Source: Stutzerimonas kunmingensis
GTDB taxonomy: Bacteria > Pseudomonadota > Gammaproteobacteria > Pseudomonadales > Pseudomonadaceae
Reading direction: 5' to 3'
DNA: 64,000 bases
NCBI RefSeq assembly: GCF_021432085.1
Contig: NZ_CP090366.1
Coordinates: 3,596,001 to 3,660,000, forward strand
Translations under genes and position numbers: made by a program
The notes under the pieces: model-generated
What the model saw: only the letters and a program-made list of their open reading frames with translations
Told to the model about the DNA's origin: nothing
Databases searched by the model: none
In this document: piece after piece, positions 22,994-32,291 of the stretch
Layout: every line of letters starts with the position of its first letter
Numbering within the stretch: the stretch's first letter is position 1

Positions 22994-24439
22994 ATGCAAT
23001 GGGAAACCGTGATCGGGCTGGAGATCCACGCACAGCTCGCGACCCAGTCGAAGATCTTTTCCGGCAGCGCCACCACCTTCGGCGCCGAGCCCAACACCCA
23101 GGCCAGCCTGGTCGACCTCGGCATGCCCGGCACCCTGCCGGTGCTCAATGCCGAAGCCGTGCGCATGGCCTGCAAGTTCGGCCTGGCGATCGATGCCGAG
23201 ATCGCGCCGAAGAACGTCTTCGCGCGCAAGAACTACTTCTACCCTGACCTGCCCAAGGGCTACCAGACCAGCCAGATGGATCACCCCATCGTCGGCAAGG
23301 GTTATCTGGACATCACCCTGGAAGACGGCAGCACGCGGCGCATCGGCATCACCCGCGCGCACCTGGAAGAGGACGCCGGCAAGAGCCTGCACGAAGACTT
23401 CCACGGCATGAGCGGCATCGACCTCAACCGCGCCGGCACGCCGCTACTTGAAATCGTCTCCGAGCCGGACATCCGTTCGGCCAAGGAAGCGGTCGCCTAC
23501 GTCAAGGCGATCCACGCCCTGGTGCGCTACCTCGGCATCTGCGACGGCAACATGGCCGAAGGTTCGCTGCGCTGCGACTGCAACGTCTCGGTGCGGCCGA
23601 AAGGCCAGGCCGAGTTCGGCACCCGCGCCGAGATCAAGAACGTCAACTCCTTCCGCTTCATCGAGAAGGCGATCAACCACGAGGTGCAGCGGCAGATCGA
23701 GCTGATCGAGGACGGCGGCAAGGTGGTGCAGGAAACCCGCCTGTACGACCCGAACAAGGACGAGACGCGCTCCATGCGCAGCAAGGAAGAAGCCAACGAT
23801 TACCGCTACTTCCCCTGCCCCGACCTGCTGCCGGTGGTGATCGAGCAGAGCTTCCTCGACGAAGTACGCGCCAGCCTGCCGGAACTGCCGGTGCAGAAGC
23901 GCGAGCGCTTCGAGCGCGAGTTCGGCCTGTCCGCCTACGACGCCAGCGTACTCTCTGCCAGCCGCGAACTGGCCGACTACTTCGAACAGGTCAACAGCAC
24001 CTGCGGCGACGCCAAGCTGGCCGCCAACTGGGTGATGGGCGAGCTGTCCAGCCTGCTCAACAAGGAAGGCCTGGAGATCGAGCAGTCACCGGTTAGCGCC
24101 GAGCAGCTGGGCGGCATGATCCTGCGCATCAAGGACGACACCATCAGCGGCAAGATCGCCAAGATGGTCTTCGAGGCCATGGCCACCGGCGAAGGCTCGG
24201 CTGACGAGATCATCGAGAAGAAGGGCCTCAAGCAGGTCACTGATTCCGGCGCCATCGAGTCGATGCTGGACGAAGTGCTGGCAGCGAATGCCGAGCAGGT
24301 CGAACAGTACCGCGCCAGCGACGAAGCCAAGCGCGGCAAGATGTTCGGCTTCTTCGTCGGCCAGGCGATGAAAGCTTCCAAGGGCAAGGCCAACCCTGGC
24401 CAGGTGAACCAACTGCTGAAGAAAAAACTCGAAGGCTAA
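22994..24439 (+). CDS. gatB: Asp-tRNA(Asn)/Glu-tRNA(Gln) amidotransferase subunit B
   Basis: The product is 481 residues and begins [15 protein letters not shown]. It has the GatB kinase-like cradle (including [14 protein letters not shown] and YRYFPCPDL), then the helical and tail YqeY-like domain that grips tRNA. GatB activates the misacylated tRNA and uses the ammonia from GatA. The ATG at 22994 follows GAGGAGATTGAAG; it is 11 bases from the gatA stop. The operon ends in a strong hairpin. Confidence 0.97.
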   Translation: MQWETVIGLEIHAQLATQSKIFSGSATTFGAEPNTQASLVDLGMPGTLPVLNAEAVRMACKFGLAIDAEIAPKNVFARKNYFYPDLPKGYQTSQMDHPIVGKGYLDITLEDGSTRRIGITRAHLEEDAGKSLHEDFHGMSGIDLNRAGTPLLEIVSEPDIRSAKEAVAYVKAIHALVRYLGICDGNMAEGSLRCDCNVSVRPKGQAEFGTRAEIKNVNSFRFIEKAINHEVQRQIELIEDGGKVVQETRLYDPNKDETRSMRSKEEANDYRYFPCPDLLPVVIEQSFLDEVRASLPELPVQKRERFEREFGLSAYDASVLSASRELADYFEQVNSTCGDAKLAANWVMGELSSLLNKEGLEIEQSPVSAEQLGGMILRIKDDTISGKIAKMVFEAMATGEGSADEIIEKKGLKQVTDSGAIESMLDEVLAANAEQVEQYRASDEAKRGKMFGFFVGQAMKASKGKANPGQVNQLLKKKLEG

Positions 24440-24454
24440 GCTGAGCGATGGCCC

Positions 24455-24483
24455 TCCGCGGTTGCCCCTGCTGCAACCGCGGA
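24455..24483 (+). terminator. Hairpin after gatB
   Basis: TCCGCGGTTGC (24455-24465) and GCAACCGCGGA (24473-24483) form a perfect 11-bp stem with a 7-base loop, 15 bases after the gatB stop. There is no T-tract, so it may be a transcript-end stabiliser or a weak terminator. Confidence 0.55.
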
Positions 24484-24579
24484 CATCGCTGCATCACCGC
24501 TCCCGGCATCGCCACAACGTCACGACACCTGCCGCGGGCCATCGCCGACTCAGCGATCGACCCAACGGAAGGATTGTTC

Positions 24580-24981
24580 ATGCGCCTGACACGCTTCACC
24601 GCCCTATTGTTGCTGGCCTTGCTGGTCAGCGGCTGCGCAGATCGCCAGCCGGCTCAACCCGCCAAGGCGCCACCGACCACGCAAGAGCGCTTCAGCCAGA
24701 GCGGCAAGGCCTCCTATTACGCGCGGATGCATCACGGCCAGCGTACCGCCAACGGCGAAACCCATGATCAGAACGCGCTGGTGGCCGCTCATCGCAGCCT
24801 GCCTTTCGGCACGCGGGTGCGGGTCACCAACGAGCAGAACGGCAAGCAGGTGGTGGTACGTATCAACGATCGCGGACCATTTCGCCGCGGCCGCATCATC
24901 GACCTTTCCCGCGCCGCCGCGGCACAACTGGACATGCTCAAGACCGGCGTGATCCGCGTGCGTATCGAAACCCTCCCATGA
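24580..24981 (+). CDS. Short RlpA-like septal-ring lipoprotein (DPBB domain)
   Basis: The 133-residue protein has a lipoprotein signal peptide ending in the lipobox VSGC and then a single double-psi beta-barrel RlpA domain starting [19 protein letters not shown]. The conserved His (AAHRSLPFG) and Asp (RINDRGPF) of the RlpA lytic transglycosylase site are both present. It lacks the C-terminal SPOR domain that targets full-length RlpA (over 300 residues) to denuded septal glycan. It could cleave peptidoglycan but would need another way to localise. Confidence 0.8.
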   Translation: MRLTRFTALLLLALLVSGCADRQPAQPAKAPPTTQERFSQSGKASYYARMHHGQRTANGETHDQNALVAAHRSLPFGTRVRVTNEQNGKQVVVRINDRGPFRRGRIIDLSRAAAAQLDMLKTGVIRVRIETLP

Positions 24982-25048
24982 AGGAACAGGCACCTGCAGT
25001 GATGTCACAGAGCACAGACTGCGCTACCTCAGCCACGGGAGCGCCCGC

Positions 25049-26134
25049 ATGTCGCTGATTACCTTTGGCTACCTCATCAGCGGCCTGGTACTGCTCGTCG
25101 TCGGTGCCGAAGCGCTGGTACGCGGCGCGGCCAAACTGGCCAGCCGCTTCGGCATTCCGCCCCTGATCATCGGATTGACGGTGGTGGCCTTCGGCACCAG
25201 CGCCCCGGAAACAGCCGTCAGCGTGCAGGCGTCGCTGAATGGCAGCGGTGACATCGCAGTAGGCAACGTGATCGGCAGCAACATCGCGAACATCCTGCTG
25301 ATTCTCGGCATTTCCGCACTGATCGCACCGCTGGTGGTATCCCGGCAACTGATCCGCCTCGATGTGCCAGTGATGATCGGCGCCGGCCTGCTCTGCTATG
25401 GACTGGCCTGGAACGGCAGCATCAGCCGACTGGACGGTATCCTGCTGCTCGTTGCCCTGATTGGTTACACGCTGTTTCTGGTCCTCGCCAGCAAGCGGGA
25501 CAAGCCGGGACCAGGCGTCGATGAATTCGACACCGAGTTCGGCCCGGACGCTGGCGACAAGCCTTATGCCTGGGTGCTCCAGCTGCTGCTGATCCTGCTC
25601 GGCCTGGGGCTGCTGGTGGGAGGCTCGAATCTGCTGATCGAAGGTGCCGTTGGCCTTGCGCGCGCGCTCGGTCTTTCCGAGCTGGTCATCGGCCTGACGG
25701 TGGTTGCGGTCGGCACCTCGATGCCGGAGCTGGCGACCTCGGTGCTGGCGGTCATCAAGGGGGAGCGCGACATTGCTGTCGGCAATGTGGTGGGCAGCTG
25801 CATCTTCAACCTGCTGCTGGTACTCGGCGCCGGCGCCGCGGTGGCCGCGGAAGGCCTGTCCATTTCCCCCAATGCGCAGTCCTTCGACTTCCCGGTAATG
25901 CTGGCCGTGTTCGTCGCCTGCCTGCCGATTTTCTTTTCCGGGTATTGCATACGGCGCTGGGAAGGTCTGATGTTTTTCGCCTATTACCTGGCCTACACCC
26001 TGTACCTGGTGATGTTCGCCACCGGCCTGGGTGCCATCGAGCTGCTGCGCGACGCGATGCTCTGGTTCGCGTTCCCCTTGACGGCCGTCACGCTTTTGGT
26101 GATCTTCCTGCGCGCCTGGCAACACCAGCGCTGA
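25049..26134 (+). CDS. CaCA-family calcium/sodium antiporter, copy 1
   Basis: This 361-residue membrane protein has ten or so helices and the two inverted alpha repeats of the Ca2+/cation antiporter family. Alpha-1 is GTSAPETAVS (about 50-59) and alpha-2 is GTSMPELATS (about 225-234). The resemblance is to E. coli YrbG. It exchanges cations at the inner membrane; the ion specificity cannot be told from sequence alone. A second, very similar gene follows 38 bases later. Ser and Cys replace Asn in the alpha-2 NVVGSC segment compared with the NIVGSN of copy 2. Confidence 0.88.
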   Translation: MSLITFGYLISGLVLLVVGAEALVRGAAKLASRFGIPPLIIGLTVVAFGTSAPETAVSVQASLNGSGDIAVGNVIGSNIANILLILGISALIAPLVVSRQLIRLDVPVMIGAGLLCYGLAWNGSISRLDGILLLVALIGYTLFLVLASKRDKPGPGVDEFDTEFGPDAGDKPYAWVLQLLLILLGLGLLVGGSNLLIEGAVGLARALGLSELVIGLTVVAVGTSMPELATSVLAVIKGERDIAVGNVVGSCIFNLLLVLGAGAAVAAEGLSISPNAQSFDFPVMLAVFVACLPIFFSGYCIRRWEGLMFFAYYLAYTLYLVMFATGLGAIELLRDAMLWFAFPLTAVTLLVIFLRAWQHQR

Positions 26135-26172
26135 AACACCCACTTTCTGGATTTTTTGCGGAGCGCCCCATC

Positions 26173-27258
26173 GTGACCCTGATGACCTTTGTCTACCTCA
26201 TAGCCGGCCTGGTGCTGCTCGTTGCCGGCGCGGAGGTCCTGGTGCGAGGTGCAGCCAAACTCGCCGCCCAGTTCGGCATCTCCCCACTGGTCATTGGCCT
26301 CACCGTGGTCGCCTTCGGCACCAGCGCGCCGGAGACGGCCGTCAGCGTGCAGGCCGCACTCAATGGCAGCGGTGACATCGCGATCGGTAACGTCGTGGGC
26401 AGCAACATCGCCAACGTGCTGCTGATTCTCGGCATGACCGCACTGGTCGCACCACTGGTGGTATCGCGTCAACTGATCCGTCTGGACGTGCCGATCATGA
26501 TCGGCGCCAGCCTCGTGACCTTCGGCCTAGCCTGGGACGGAGAACTCAGCCGTATCGACGGTGCACTGCTGTTCACCGCGGTGGTGGTCTACACGCTGTT
26601 CCTGATCATAAGCAGTCGCCGCGAAAAAGCTGCGGAAGTCGACGACGAGTTTGCCAAGGAGTTCGGCCTGGATGAGCCGGCCAAGCCGCATGCTGGGCTG
26701 ATCAACGCTGGCCTGGTGATCGCAGGCCTGGTGTTGCTGGTGGTGGGCTCCAATTTCCTCGTCGAGGGCGCCGTGGCCCTGGCCCGGGCGCTCGGCCTAT
26801 CGGAGTTGGTCATTGGCCTGACCGTGATCGCCATCGGCACCTCACTGCCAGAACTGGCCACCTCGATCATGGCGGCCTTTCGCGGCGAGCGCGATATCGC
26901 CGTCGGCAACATCGTTGGCAGCAACATCTTCAACCTGCTCTGCGTACTCGGCCTGGCCTCGCTGGTGTCGCCGCAGGCGATCGGTGTGTCTTCGAACGCG
27001 CTAGCCTTTGATTTCCCGGTGATGATCGCGGTAGCGGTAGCCTGCCTGCCGATTTTCTTCGCCGGCTACTGCATCAAGCGCTGGGAAGGCGCCCTGTTCG
27101 TCGCCTATTACGTGGCTTACACCCTGTACCTGGTGCTGACCAGTACCGGCCGCCCGTTCGCGGAAACCTTTGGCGACGCCATGCTGGGCTATGCACTGCC
27201 GCTGACCGCGATCACGCTGCTGGTCATCGCCGGCCGCGCCTGGAAAACCCAGCGCTGA
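26173..27258 (+). CDS. CaCA-family calcium/sodium antiporter, copy 2
   Basis: This is a 361-residue paralogue of the preceding gene, similar from end to end. I choose the GTG at 26173 because VTLMTFVYLIAGLVLLVAGAE aligns residue for residue with the start of copy 1 and gives the same length; an ATG three codons later is the alternative. Alpha repeats are GTSAPETAVS and GTSLPELATS. The charged cytoplasmic loop between the halves (about 150-175) is where the copies differ most. The tandem pair arose by local duplication. Confidence 0.88.
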   Translation: MTLMTFVYLIAGLVLLVAGAEVLVRGAAKLAAQFGISPLVIGLTVVAFGTSAPETAVSVQAALNGSGDIAIGNVVGSNIANVLLILGMTALVAPLVVSRQLIRLDVPIMIGASLVTFGLAWDGELSRIDGALLFTAVVVYTLFLIISSRREKAAEVDDEFAKEFGLDEPAKPHAGLINAGLVIAGLVLLVVGSNFLVEGAVALARALGLSELVIGLTVIAIGTSLPELATSIMAAFRGERDIAVGNIVGSNIFNLLCVLGLASLVSPQAIGVSSNALAFDFPVMIAVAVACLPIFFAGYCIKRWEGALFVAYYVAYTLYLVLTSTGRPFAETFGDAMLGYALPLTAITLLVIAGRAWKTQR

Positions 27259-27275
27259 CAACAGGACAAACCACC

Positions 27276-27296
27276 GGCGGGCCTGGCTGGCCCGCC
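27276..27296. terminator. Bidirectional hairpin between antiporter and bactofilin genes
   Basis: GGCGGGCC (27276-27283) pairs perfectly with GGCCCGCC (27289-27296) across a 5-base loop between two convergent genes. No long T-tract follows on either strand. Confidence 0.5.
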
Positions 27297-27301
27297 TTCA
27301 C

Positions 27302-27730
27302 TCAGCCCTCACGCACCTGAGGCCGCGGCAACTCGAACACCTGGGCACTCTCCTCTTCGTCACCCATGCGGTTGAGGGTCCCGTCGACCACCGCGCCGTT
27401 CTCCATGCTCAACTGGCGATAGCGGATGTTCCCGCGCACGCGCGCGTTGGAATGCAGTTCGAGCAGATGCTCGACCACCAGATCGCCGACGATGGTGCCG
27501 TCGATCAGCGCATCGTAACTGCTCACGTTGCCCTCAATTCTTCCCTCGGCGCTCAGGGCCAGCAGGCTGTGTGTGCCCGGCTTGTGGCAGACATCGCCGC
27601 GCACTTCACCGCTAACCTTCAATCCTTCCTCGAAGGTCACATCCCCGATCAGGGACAGGTTGTCGGAGATCAGGCTGGAAAATTGATCGATGGTGACGCG
27701 GGGTACCGGCTTCTTCTTGTTGAACATCAT
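27302..27730 (-). CDS. Bactofilin-family cytoskeletal protein
   Basis: This is a 142-residue polymer-forming bactofilin. The central beta-helix (about 25-115) carries the repeating pattern of Gly/Val turns (LIGDVTFEEGLKVSGEVRGD), between a short basic N-terminus and a charged C-terminal tail. Bactofilins self-assemble without nucleotide and recruit wall enzymes. It is the last of three minus-strand genes with an M23 peptidase and a coiled-coil membrane protein; the gap to the latter is 14 bases. Confidence 0.88.
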   Translation of the reverse strand: MMFNKKKPVPRVTIDQFSSLISDNLSLIGDVTFEEGLKVSGEVRGDVCHKPGTHSLLALSAEGRIEGNVSSYDALIDGTIVGDLVVEHLLELHSNARVRGNIRYRQLSMENGAVVDGTLNRMGDEEESAQVFELPRPQVREG

Positions 27731-27744
27731 CTACTCCAAAAAAG

Positions 27745-28101
27745 TTAACGGGCCTTCTTCTGCTGACGGAAGAACGCCAGATCGGTCTGCAGCCGCTCGA
27801 CCTGCGCTGAGAGAGTGGCTATACGCCTTAGCAATTGCTCTTCGGTGGCCTGGATTTCCTGGCGCTTCAACCGGCTCTGCCCAAGCGCGGCCCTGAGTGC
27901 CTGGCTGTCCTGCGTCAGCGCCTCGACCTGTCGTGCATGAGCCACCTGCTCGTGGTTGCGCAGGTACAGCAGCGCGCCGATCACACAGAGCAGTCCAAAG
28001 ATCAGCCAACGTCCGCTGCGAGCGCTGCGCGCGGCTTGCAGTCGGTGCTCGGCGCGTAGCAACTCGCGCGTGGAAGGGCGTTTAGTCCTCAGCCAGGCCA
28101 T
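27745..28101 (-). CDS. Single-pass coiled-coil membrane protein, unknown function
   Basis: The 118-residue product has a basic N-terminus, one membrane helix (about 32-47, WLIFGLLCVIGALLYL) and a coiled coil to the C-terminus (about 50-113). It resembles FtsB/FtsL-like or PspB-like small coiled-coil proteins in shape only; I do not assign a family. The ATG at 28101 lies inside the M23 peptidase gene (20-base overlap). Its place between the M23 peptidase and the bactofilin suggests it joins them at the membrane (inference). Confidence 0.72.
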   Translation of the reverse strand: MAWLRTKRPSTRELLRAEHRLQAARSARSGRWLIFGLLCVIGALLYLRNHEQVAHARQVEALTQDSQALRAALGQSRLKRQEIQATEEQLLRRIATLSAQVERLQTDLAFFRQQKKAR

Positions 28102-29059
28102 CGCTGTCACGCTCCAGATCACCCAGGGCCAGGAACCGCTGCGGGTCGACGAAGCGCCCCTTGTGCAACACTTCGAAATGCAGATGAGGACCAGTGGATC
28201 GGCCTGTCGAACCCACCGCACCGATACGCTGTGCCGGCGTGACGACCTCACCCTGGCGAACATCCAGTCGCGACAGGTGGGCATAGCGCGTGACCAGGCG
28301 ATTGCCATGGTCGATCTCCACCAGTTTGCCGTAGGCACCTCGGTAGCCGGCGAAGCGCACCCGACCTCCCGCCGCAGCGACCACGTCGGAGCCGCTGCGC
28401 AATGCGAAGTCCACCCCGGAATGGAACGCCAGTTTCTTGCGGAAGGGGTCGACGCGATTGCCGAATGCCGAGCCCAGCCGTGCCTCGCCTACCGGTCGCC
28501 GTGACGGAATCGCCATGAGCGCCGCGTTGCGCTCGGCCACTTGTTGCATCAGCCCGTCCAGCATCACCCGCATGCAGCGTGCCGAGGTCTCGCTGTGCTG
28601 CAGGTCGGCAAGGCCCAGCCGCTCGGCATCGACCTGCAGGTCCCCCGAACAACCCCGAGGCGGCAACAGCGCGCCGCCCTGCCCTGCGCCGTCCGCGCGA
28701 GCCGGCACCAGCACGGGCAGCAGCGCCGGGTCCAACGCCGACAGCTGGCCATGCAGAACACGCTGTTGATCCATCATCTGCTGCAGGGCGAGCAGATCGG
28801 ATTCGAGAGTTTTCAACCGGCCGACCACCTCGCCGACGCGGGCGATGGCAAAGCGGTCCTCATCCTCGACGGGTACATCACCCTGATGCGTGGCCAGGTT
28901 CGGCGTGCGCAGATCGCTGCCAAGCCAGACACCGCCGGCAAAGCTTCCCAGACTCAGCACCAGCAACAGCGCAAAACCCGGAACCGCAAGGCGCCGCAGG
29001 TTCACCACGCGTATGTCGTCACGCGTCAGCGAGCGGCTCGAAGGTGTGAAAAATGCCAT
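28082..29059 (-). CDS. M23-family (LytM/lysostaphin-like) peptidase
   Basis: This 325-residue protein has an N-terminal membrane helix (about 28-50), a helical linker (about 75-110) and a C-terminal M23 domain. The zinc ligands are seen in FHSGVDFA and in PHLHFEVLHKG. The His-x-His is intact, so it is probably an active endopeptidase cutting peptidoglycan cross-links. The start ATG at 29059 precedes the basic N-terminus MAFFTPSSRS. It is the first gene of the peptidase/coiled-coil/bactofilin operon. A pairing of M23 enzymes with bactofilins is known to control cell curvature in other bacteria. Confidence 0.87.
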   Translation of the reverse strand: MAFFTPSSRSLTRDDIRVVNLRRLAVPGFALLLVLSLGSFAGGVWLGSDLRTPNLATHQGDVPVEDEDRFAIARVGEVVGRLKTLESDLLALQQMMDQQRVLHGQLSALDPALLPVLVPARADGAGQGGALLPPRGCSGDLQVDAERLGLADLQHSETSARCMRVMLDGLMQQVAERNAALMAIPSRRPVGEARLGSAFGNRVDPFRKKLAFHSGVDFALRSGSDVVAAAGGRVRFAGYRGAYGKLVEIDHGNRLVTRYAHLSRLDVRQGEVVTPAQRIGAVGSTGRSTGPHLHFEVLHKGRFVDPQRFLALGDLERDSDGLAED

Positions 29060-29245
29060 GAGAGATTCCCTAGAACACGGAGCGGCCGCCTCGCCAGGCA
29101 AGCCGTTGAACGTCCAGGGCAATTTGACGCAAACGCACTTTTTTTTCTGAGGCCTGATGACCGATTACGACCATCGCGCCGCGATTCTTAAGCTGAGAGC
29201 CGCATTGGCGACGAACGGCGCGGCGAATCGCAGCCAAGGTCTCGA

Positions 29246-30187
29246 CTAGATCCAGCCCAGCCAGCCCAGCAGAAACAGCCCGGCGTTGATGCTCAGCGCT
29301 GCCATCAGCGTCGTGATGACAATGATGGTCGCGGCCAGCTGATGATTAGAATTGACCGCGCGCGCCATGACGAAACTCGCTGCCGCCGTTGGGCTGGCAA
29401 AGTAGAGAAACAGGATACCCAGCTCCGCATCGCGAAAGCCGTAGGCCCAAGCACCCAGGGTCGCGAGTGCCGGCAGCCAGACCATCTTCATCAGACTCGA
29501 ACTGAGCGCACTGCCGCTGCTCTTGCGCAACGCATCCAATGACAGCGTGGCGCCGATGCAGATGAGCGCCAGTGGCAAGGTCATCTGCGCAAAGTACTGG
29601 CCCGAGGTCATCAGCCAGCCCGGCAAGTCAATCTGCCAATAGGCAAAGGGCACGGCCGCGACCACACCAATGATCAGCGGATTACGCAGGATGCTGAGCA
29701 AAATTTCTTTCGGGCCGACCTGTCCATCCGGGCTGTAGATGGCGAGCACCATCGCCGAGAGGCTGTTGTAGACCAGAATCACCACCCCGGCGAGCACACC
29801 GCCAACCGACAGGCCGTAGTCACCGTAGAGGCTGCTGGCCAGCGCCAGACCGACGATGCCGTTGTTGCCACGAAAAGCGCCCTGCACGTACACGCCGCGA
29901 TCGGATGCCGGGCAACGCCACAAGGCCCAGACCCAGGCCACGGTGAATGTCGCAATTGTGGCGAGCACGAAATAGAGCAGCAGTGCCGGCTGCAGCGCCG
30001 CTGTCAGATCGGCCTTGATGATGGAGATGAACAGCAGCGTCGGCATGGTGCCCCTGAACACCAGCGCCGAAGCCGTATACACGAACGCAGCGTCGATCCA
30101 GCCGAGGCGCTTGAGCGCGACACCGAGAAACAACATGGCAAACACCGGCGCAGTGACGCTCAGGGTTTGCAGTACGAGGGGGAGCAT
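29246..30187 (-). CDS. AEC-family (auxin efflux carrier) transporter
   Basis: This 313-residue membrane protein has about ten helices and the AEC/membrane-transport (PF03547) pattern, including FRGTMPTLLF and LPLALICIGATLSL. Bacterial members export or exchange small organic acids such as malate; the substrate here is unknown. The ATG at 30187 is preferred over a TTG five codons upstream. It is downstream of and codirectional with roxR, about 105 bases away. Confidence 0.84.
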   Translation of the reverse strand: MLPLVLQTLSVTAPVFAMLFLGVALKRLGWIDAAFVYTASALVFRGTMPTLLFISIIKADLTAALQPALLLYFVLATIATFTVAWVWALWRCPASDRGVYVQGAFRGNNGIVGLALASSLYGDYGLSVGGVLAGVVILVYNSLSAMVLAIYSPDGQVGPKEILLSILRNPLIIGVVAAVPFAYWQIDLPGWLMTSGQYFAQMTLPLALICIGATLSLDALRKSSGSALSSSLMKMVWLPALATLGAWAYGFRDAELGILFLYFASPTAAASFVMARAVNSNHQLAATIIVITTLMAALSINAGLFLLGWLGWI

Positions 30188-30292
30188 GGAAGACGCCTGC
30201 AACTACAAAGCTCGCAAGCATAAAGCATGCGTTACGCGAGGGCTCGGGCGTCGTGTGATGACAACGCCGCCCCCGCGAGACGATGACGCCGG

Positions 30293-30853
30293 TTAGCGTC
30301 GCACCGGACGTTTCTGTAGCTTGCGCTGCAAGGTCCGTCGATGCATGCCCAGGGCACGGGCGGTAGCGGAGATATTGCCGTCGTGCTCACTGAGCACCCG
30401 CTGGATATGCTCCCACTGCAGGCGATCGACCGACATGGGATTTTCCGGCACCAGGCTGTCGAGATCGGCATGCTGCGACAACAATGCCGCCAGCACGTCG
30501 TCGGCATCGGCAGGCTTGCATAGGTAATTGCAGGCGCCGCGCTTGATCGCTTCCACCGCTGTGGCGATGCTCGAGTAACCGGTCAGGATCAACACCCGCA
30601 TCTCGGGGTCCAGCTCGAGCAACTTGGGCAGCAGCACCAGGCCCGAATCGCCTTCCATCTTAAGGTCGAGCACTGCGTAGTCAGGAATATCCTGCTTGGC
30701 CAGGGCCAGGCCCTCCTCGGCAGAACCAGCAATGCTGACCTGCAGGCCCCGGCGACTCATGGCGCGCGCCATTACCCGGGTGAACGTCGGATCGTCATCC
30801 ACCAACAGCAGGTGAGGTTGTTCTTCACCCTCTTGCTGCAACTCGTCGGTCAT
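30293..30853 (-). CDS. roxR: Redox response regulator RoxR (RegA/PrrA family)
   Basis: The product is 186 residues: a receiver domain with phospho-acceptor Asp in YAVLDLKMEGDSG (about 61) and a C-terminal Fis-type HTH (about 140-180, GNISATARALGMHRRTLQRK) typical of the RegA/ActR/PrrA group. RoxR activates the cyanide-insensitive oxidase and respiratory genes in Pseudomonas. The ATG at 30853 has GAGGA upstream; a GTG eight codons earlier is possible. The stop of roxS lies 32 bases upstream of this start. Confidence 0.92.
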   Translation of the reverse strand: MTDELQQEGEEQPHLLLVDDDPTFTRVMARAMSRRGLQVSIAGSAEEGLALAKQDIPDYAVLDLKMEGDSGLVLLPKLLELDPEMRVLILTGYSSIATAVEAIKRGACNYLCKPADADDVLAALLSQHADLDSLVPENPMSVDRLQWEHIQRVLSEHDGNISATARALGMHRRTLQRKLQKRPVRR

Positions 30854-30885
30854 CTGTGCATTCCTCGCATTGGTCACGATCAGGA

Positions 30886-32139
30886 TCAGGCGCGTACCGA
30901 ACCATGCGGTAGGCGCAGTTCGGTCAGTGTGCCACCTTCTTCGTGATTGTAGAGCTTCACCGTGCCACCGGCGCGCGTGACGCTGGCCTGACTGAGAAAT
31001 AGACCAAGGCCGAAACCCTTGCCCTTGGTCGTGATGAAGGGTCTGCCGATCTGCTCGGCGATGGCCAGCGGAACACCGGCGCCGTGGTCACGAATGGTCA
31101 GTTTGATCCACTGCGGATCCCAGTCCAGGCGTATTTCCAGATCCTCGGGACTGGCATCGGTGGCGTTGTTCAACAGGTTGAGCAGCGACTGGCTGAGGTC
31201 CGCCGGCGGCATCAGCTTCGGCGCACTGCCAAGACCGACGCACTGGAAGCGGAATGTTGCCTCTGGACGCATCAGGTGCCAGCGCTGCAGGACCGAGTCG
31301 ACCCATTCGCGTGCGGTCTGCTCGACGACCGCCTGGCGCCTGTCCGCCTCGGCGGCGCGGACCAGCTGACGCAGGCTCTCCTTGCACAGCTGGACCTGCG
31401 ACTGCAGCAGGCCGAGATCCTCGCTCAGCTGCGGGTCCTTGTATTCCTGGCGCAACTCCTTGAGCAGCACGCTCATGGTTGCCAGCGGCGTGCCCAGTTC
31501 ATGAGCGGCGCCAGCGGCCTGGGTGGCCACGGCGAGCAGTTGCTGGTCACGCATGCTCTCCTCGCGGCGCTGGGCCTGCTGCTGTTCCTGTCGGCGCAGC
31601 TGTTCGGCCATGCGCGCGACGAAGAAAGTGATCAGCGCGGCCGCCAGCGCGAAACTCAGCCACATGCCGTAAACCTGCAGCGTCGCCCGCTCGAAGGGTG
31701 GCAGGGTGAGCGGGTCGTACCAGACCAGCATCAGCGTGTAACCCAGCAGCGCCAGGCCGGAAAGCACGATGGAATAAAGCCACGGCAGGGTTGCCGCAGC
31801 GATGGTCAGCGGCACCAGGTAGTAGGACACGAACGGATTGGTCGAGCCGCCGGAGTAGTACAGCAGCGCGCTGTGGATCATCAGGTCGCAGCCCAGATGC
31901 ACGGCGTATTCCAGCTCGGTGACGGGCCAGGGGCCGCGCAAACGCAGTGCCGTACCCAGACAGAGCACCGCCGACACGGCCAGCGTGATGCCCAGCGCCA
32001 GCCAAGGCAGCGTCAGCATCTGCGTCGCGTAAGCCACGCCCACGGCGCCGGACTGTGCAGCCAGCACCACGATGCGAATAAGGGTCAGAAGCCGAAGGTT
32101 CTGCCGGCTGGCAGATAGCAGCGGGACGGATGTGTACAT
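30886..32139 (-). CDS. roxS: Redox sensor histidine kinase RoxS (RegB/PrrB family)
   Basis: This 417-residue kinase has six membrane helices in the first 190 residues, including the ubiquinone-binding motif GGSTNPF seen in RegB. The H-box AGAAHELGTPLATMS (about 233) carries the phosphorylated His, and a HATPase_c domain follows (DHGAGVPLAIAEQIGRPFITTKGKGFGLGL). RegB-type kinases sense quinone redox state. It is the first gene of roxSR and is divergent from the SIMPL-domain gene. Confidence 0.92.
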   Translation of the reverse strand: MYTSVPLLSASRQNLRLLTLIRIVVLAAQSGAVGVAYATQMLTLPWLALGITLAVSAVLCLGTALRLRGPWPVTELEYAVHLGCDLMIHSALLYYSGGSTNPFVSYYLVPLTIAAATLPWLYSIVLSGLALLGYTLMLVWYDPLTLPPFERATLQVYGMWLSFALAAALITFFVARMAEQLRRQEQQQAQRREESMRDQQLLAVATQAAGAAHELGTPLATMSVLLKELRQEYKDPQLSEDLGLLQSQVQLCKESLRQLVRAAEADRRQAVVEQTAREWVDSVLQRWHLMRPEATFRFQCVGLGSAPKLMPPADLSQSLLNLLNNATDASPEDLEIRLDWDPQWIKLTIRDHGAGVPLAIAEQIGRPFITTKGKGFGLGLFLSQASVTRAGGTVKLYNHEEGGTLTELRLPHGSVRA

Positions 32140-32291
32140 GGAGTCTCCAAGAATTCGGCGGAGTATAACCAAGCCGTCTGGCGGCCAAACCGAAATGCGG
32201 CAACTCGACGCACGGGCAGCTGCATACATTCACCGGCGCAGGTAGAGTCTTGCGCTATCGCACCGGCAGGTGCACATGCCAAGGATCCGTT

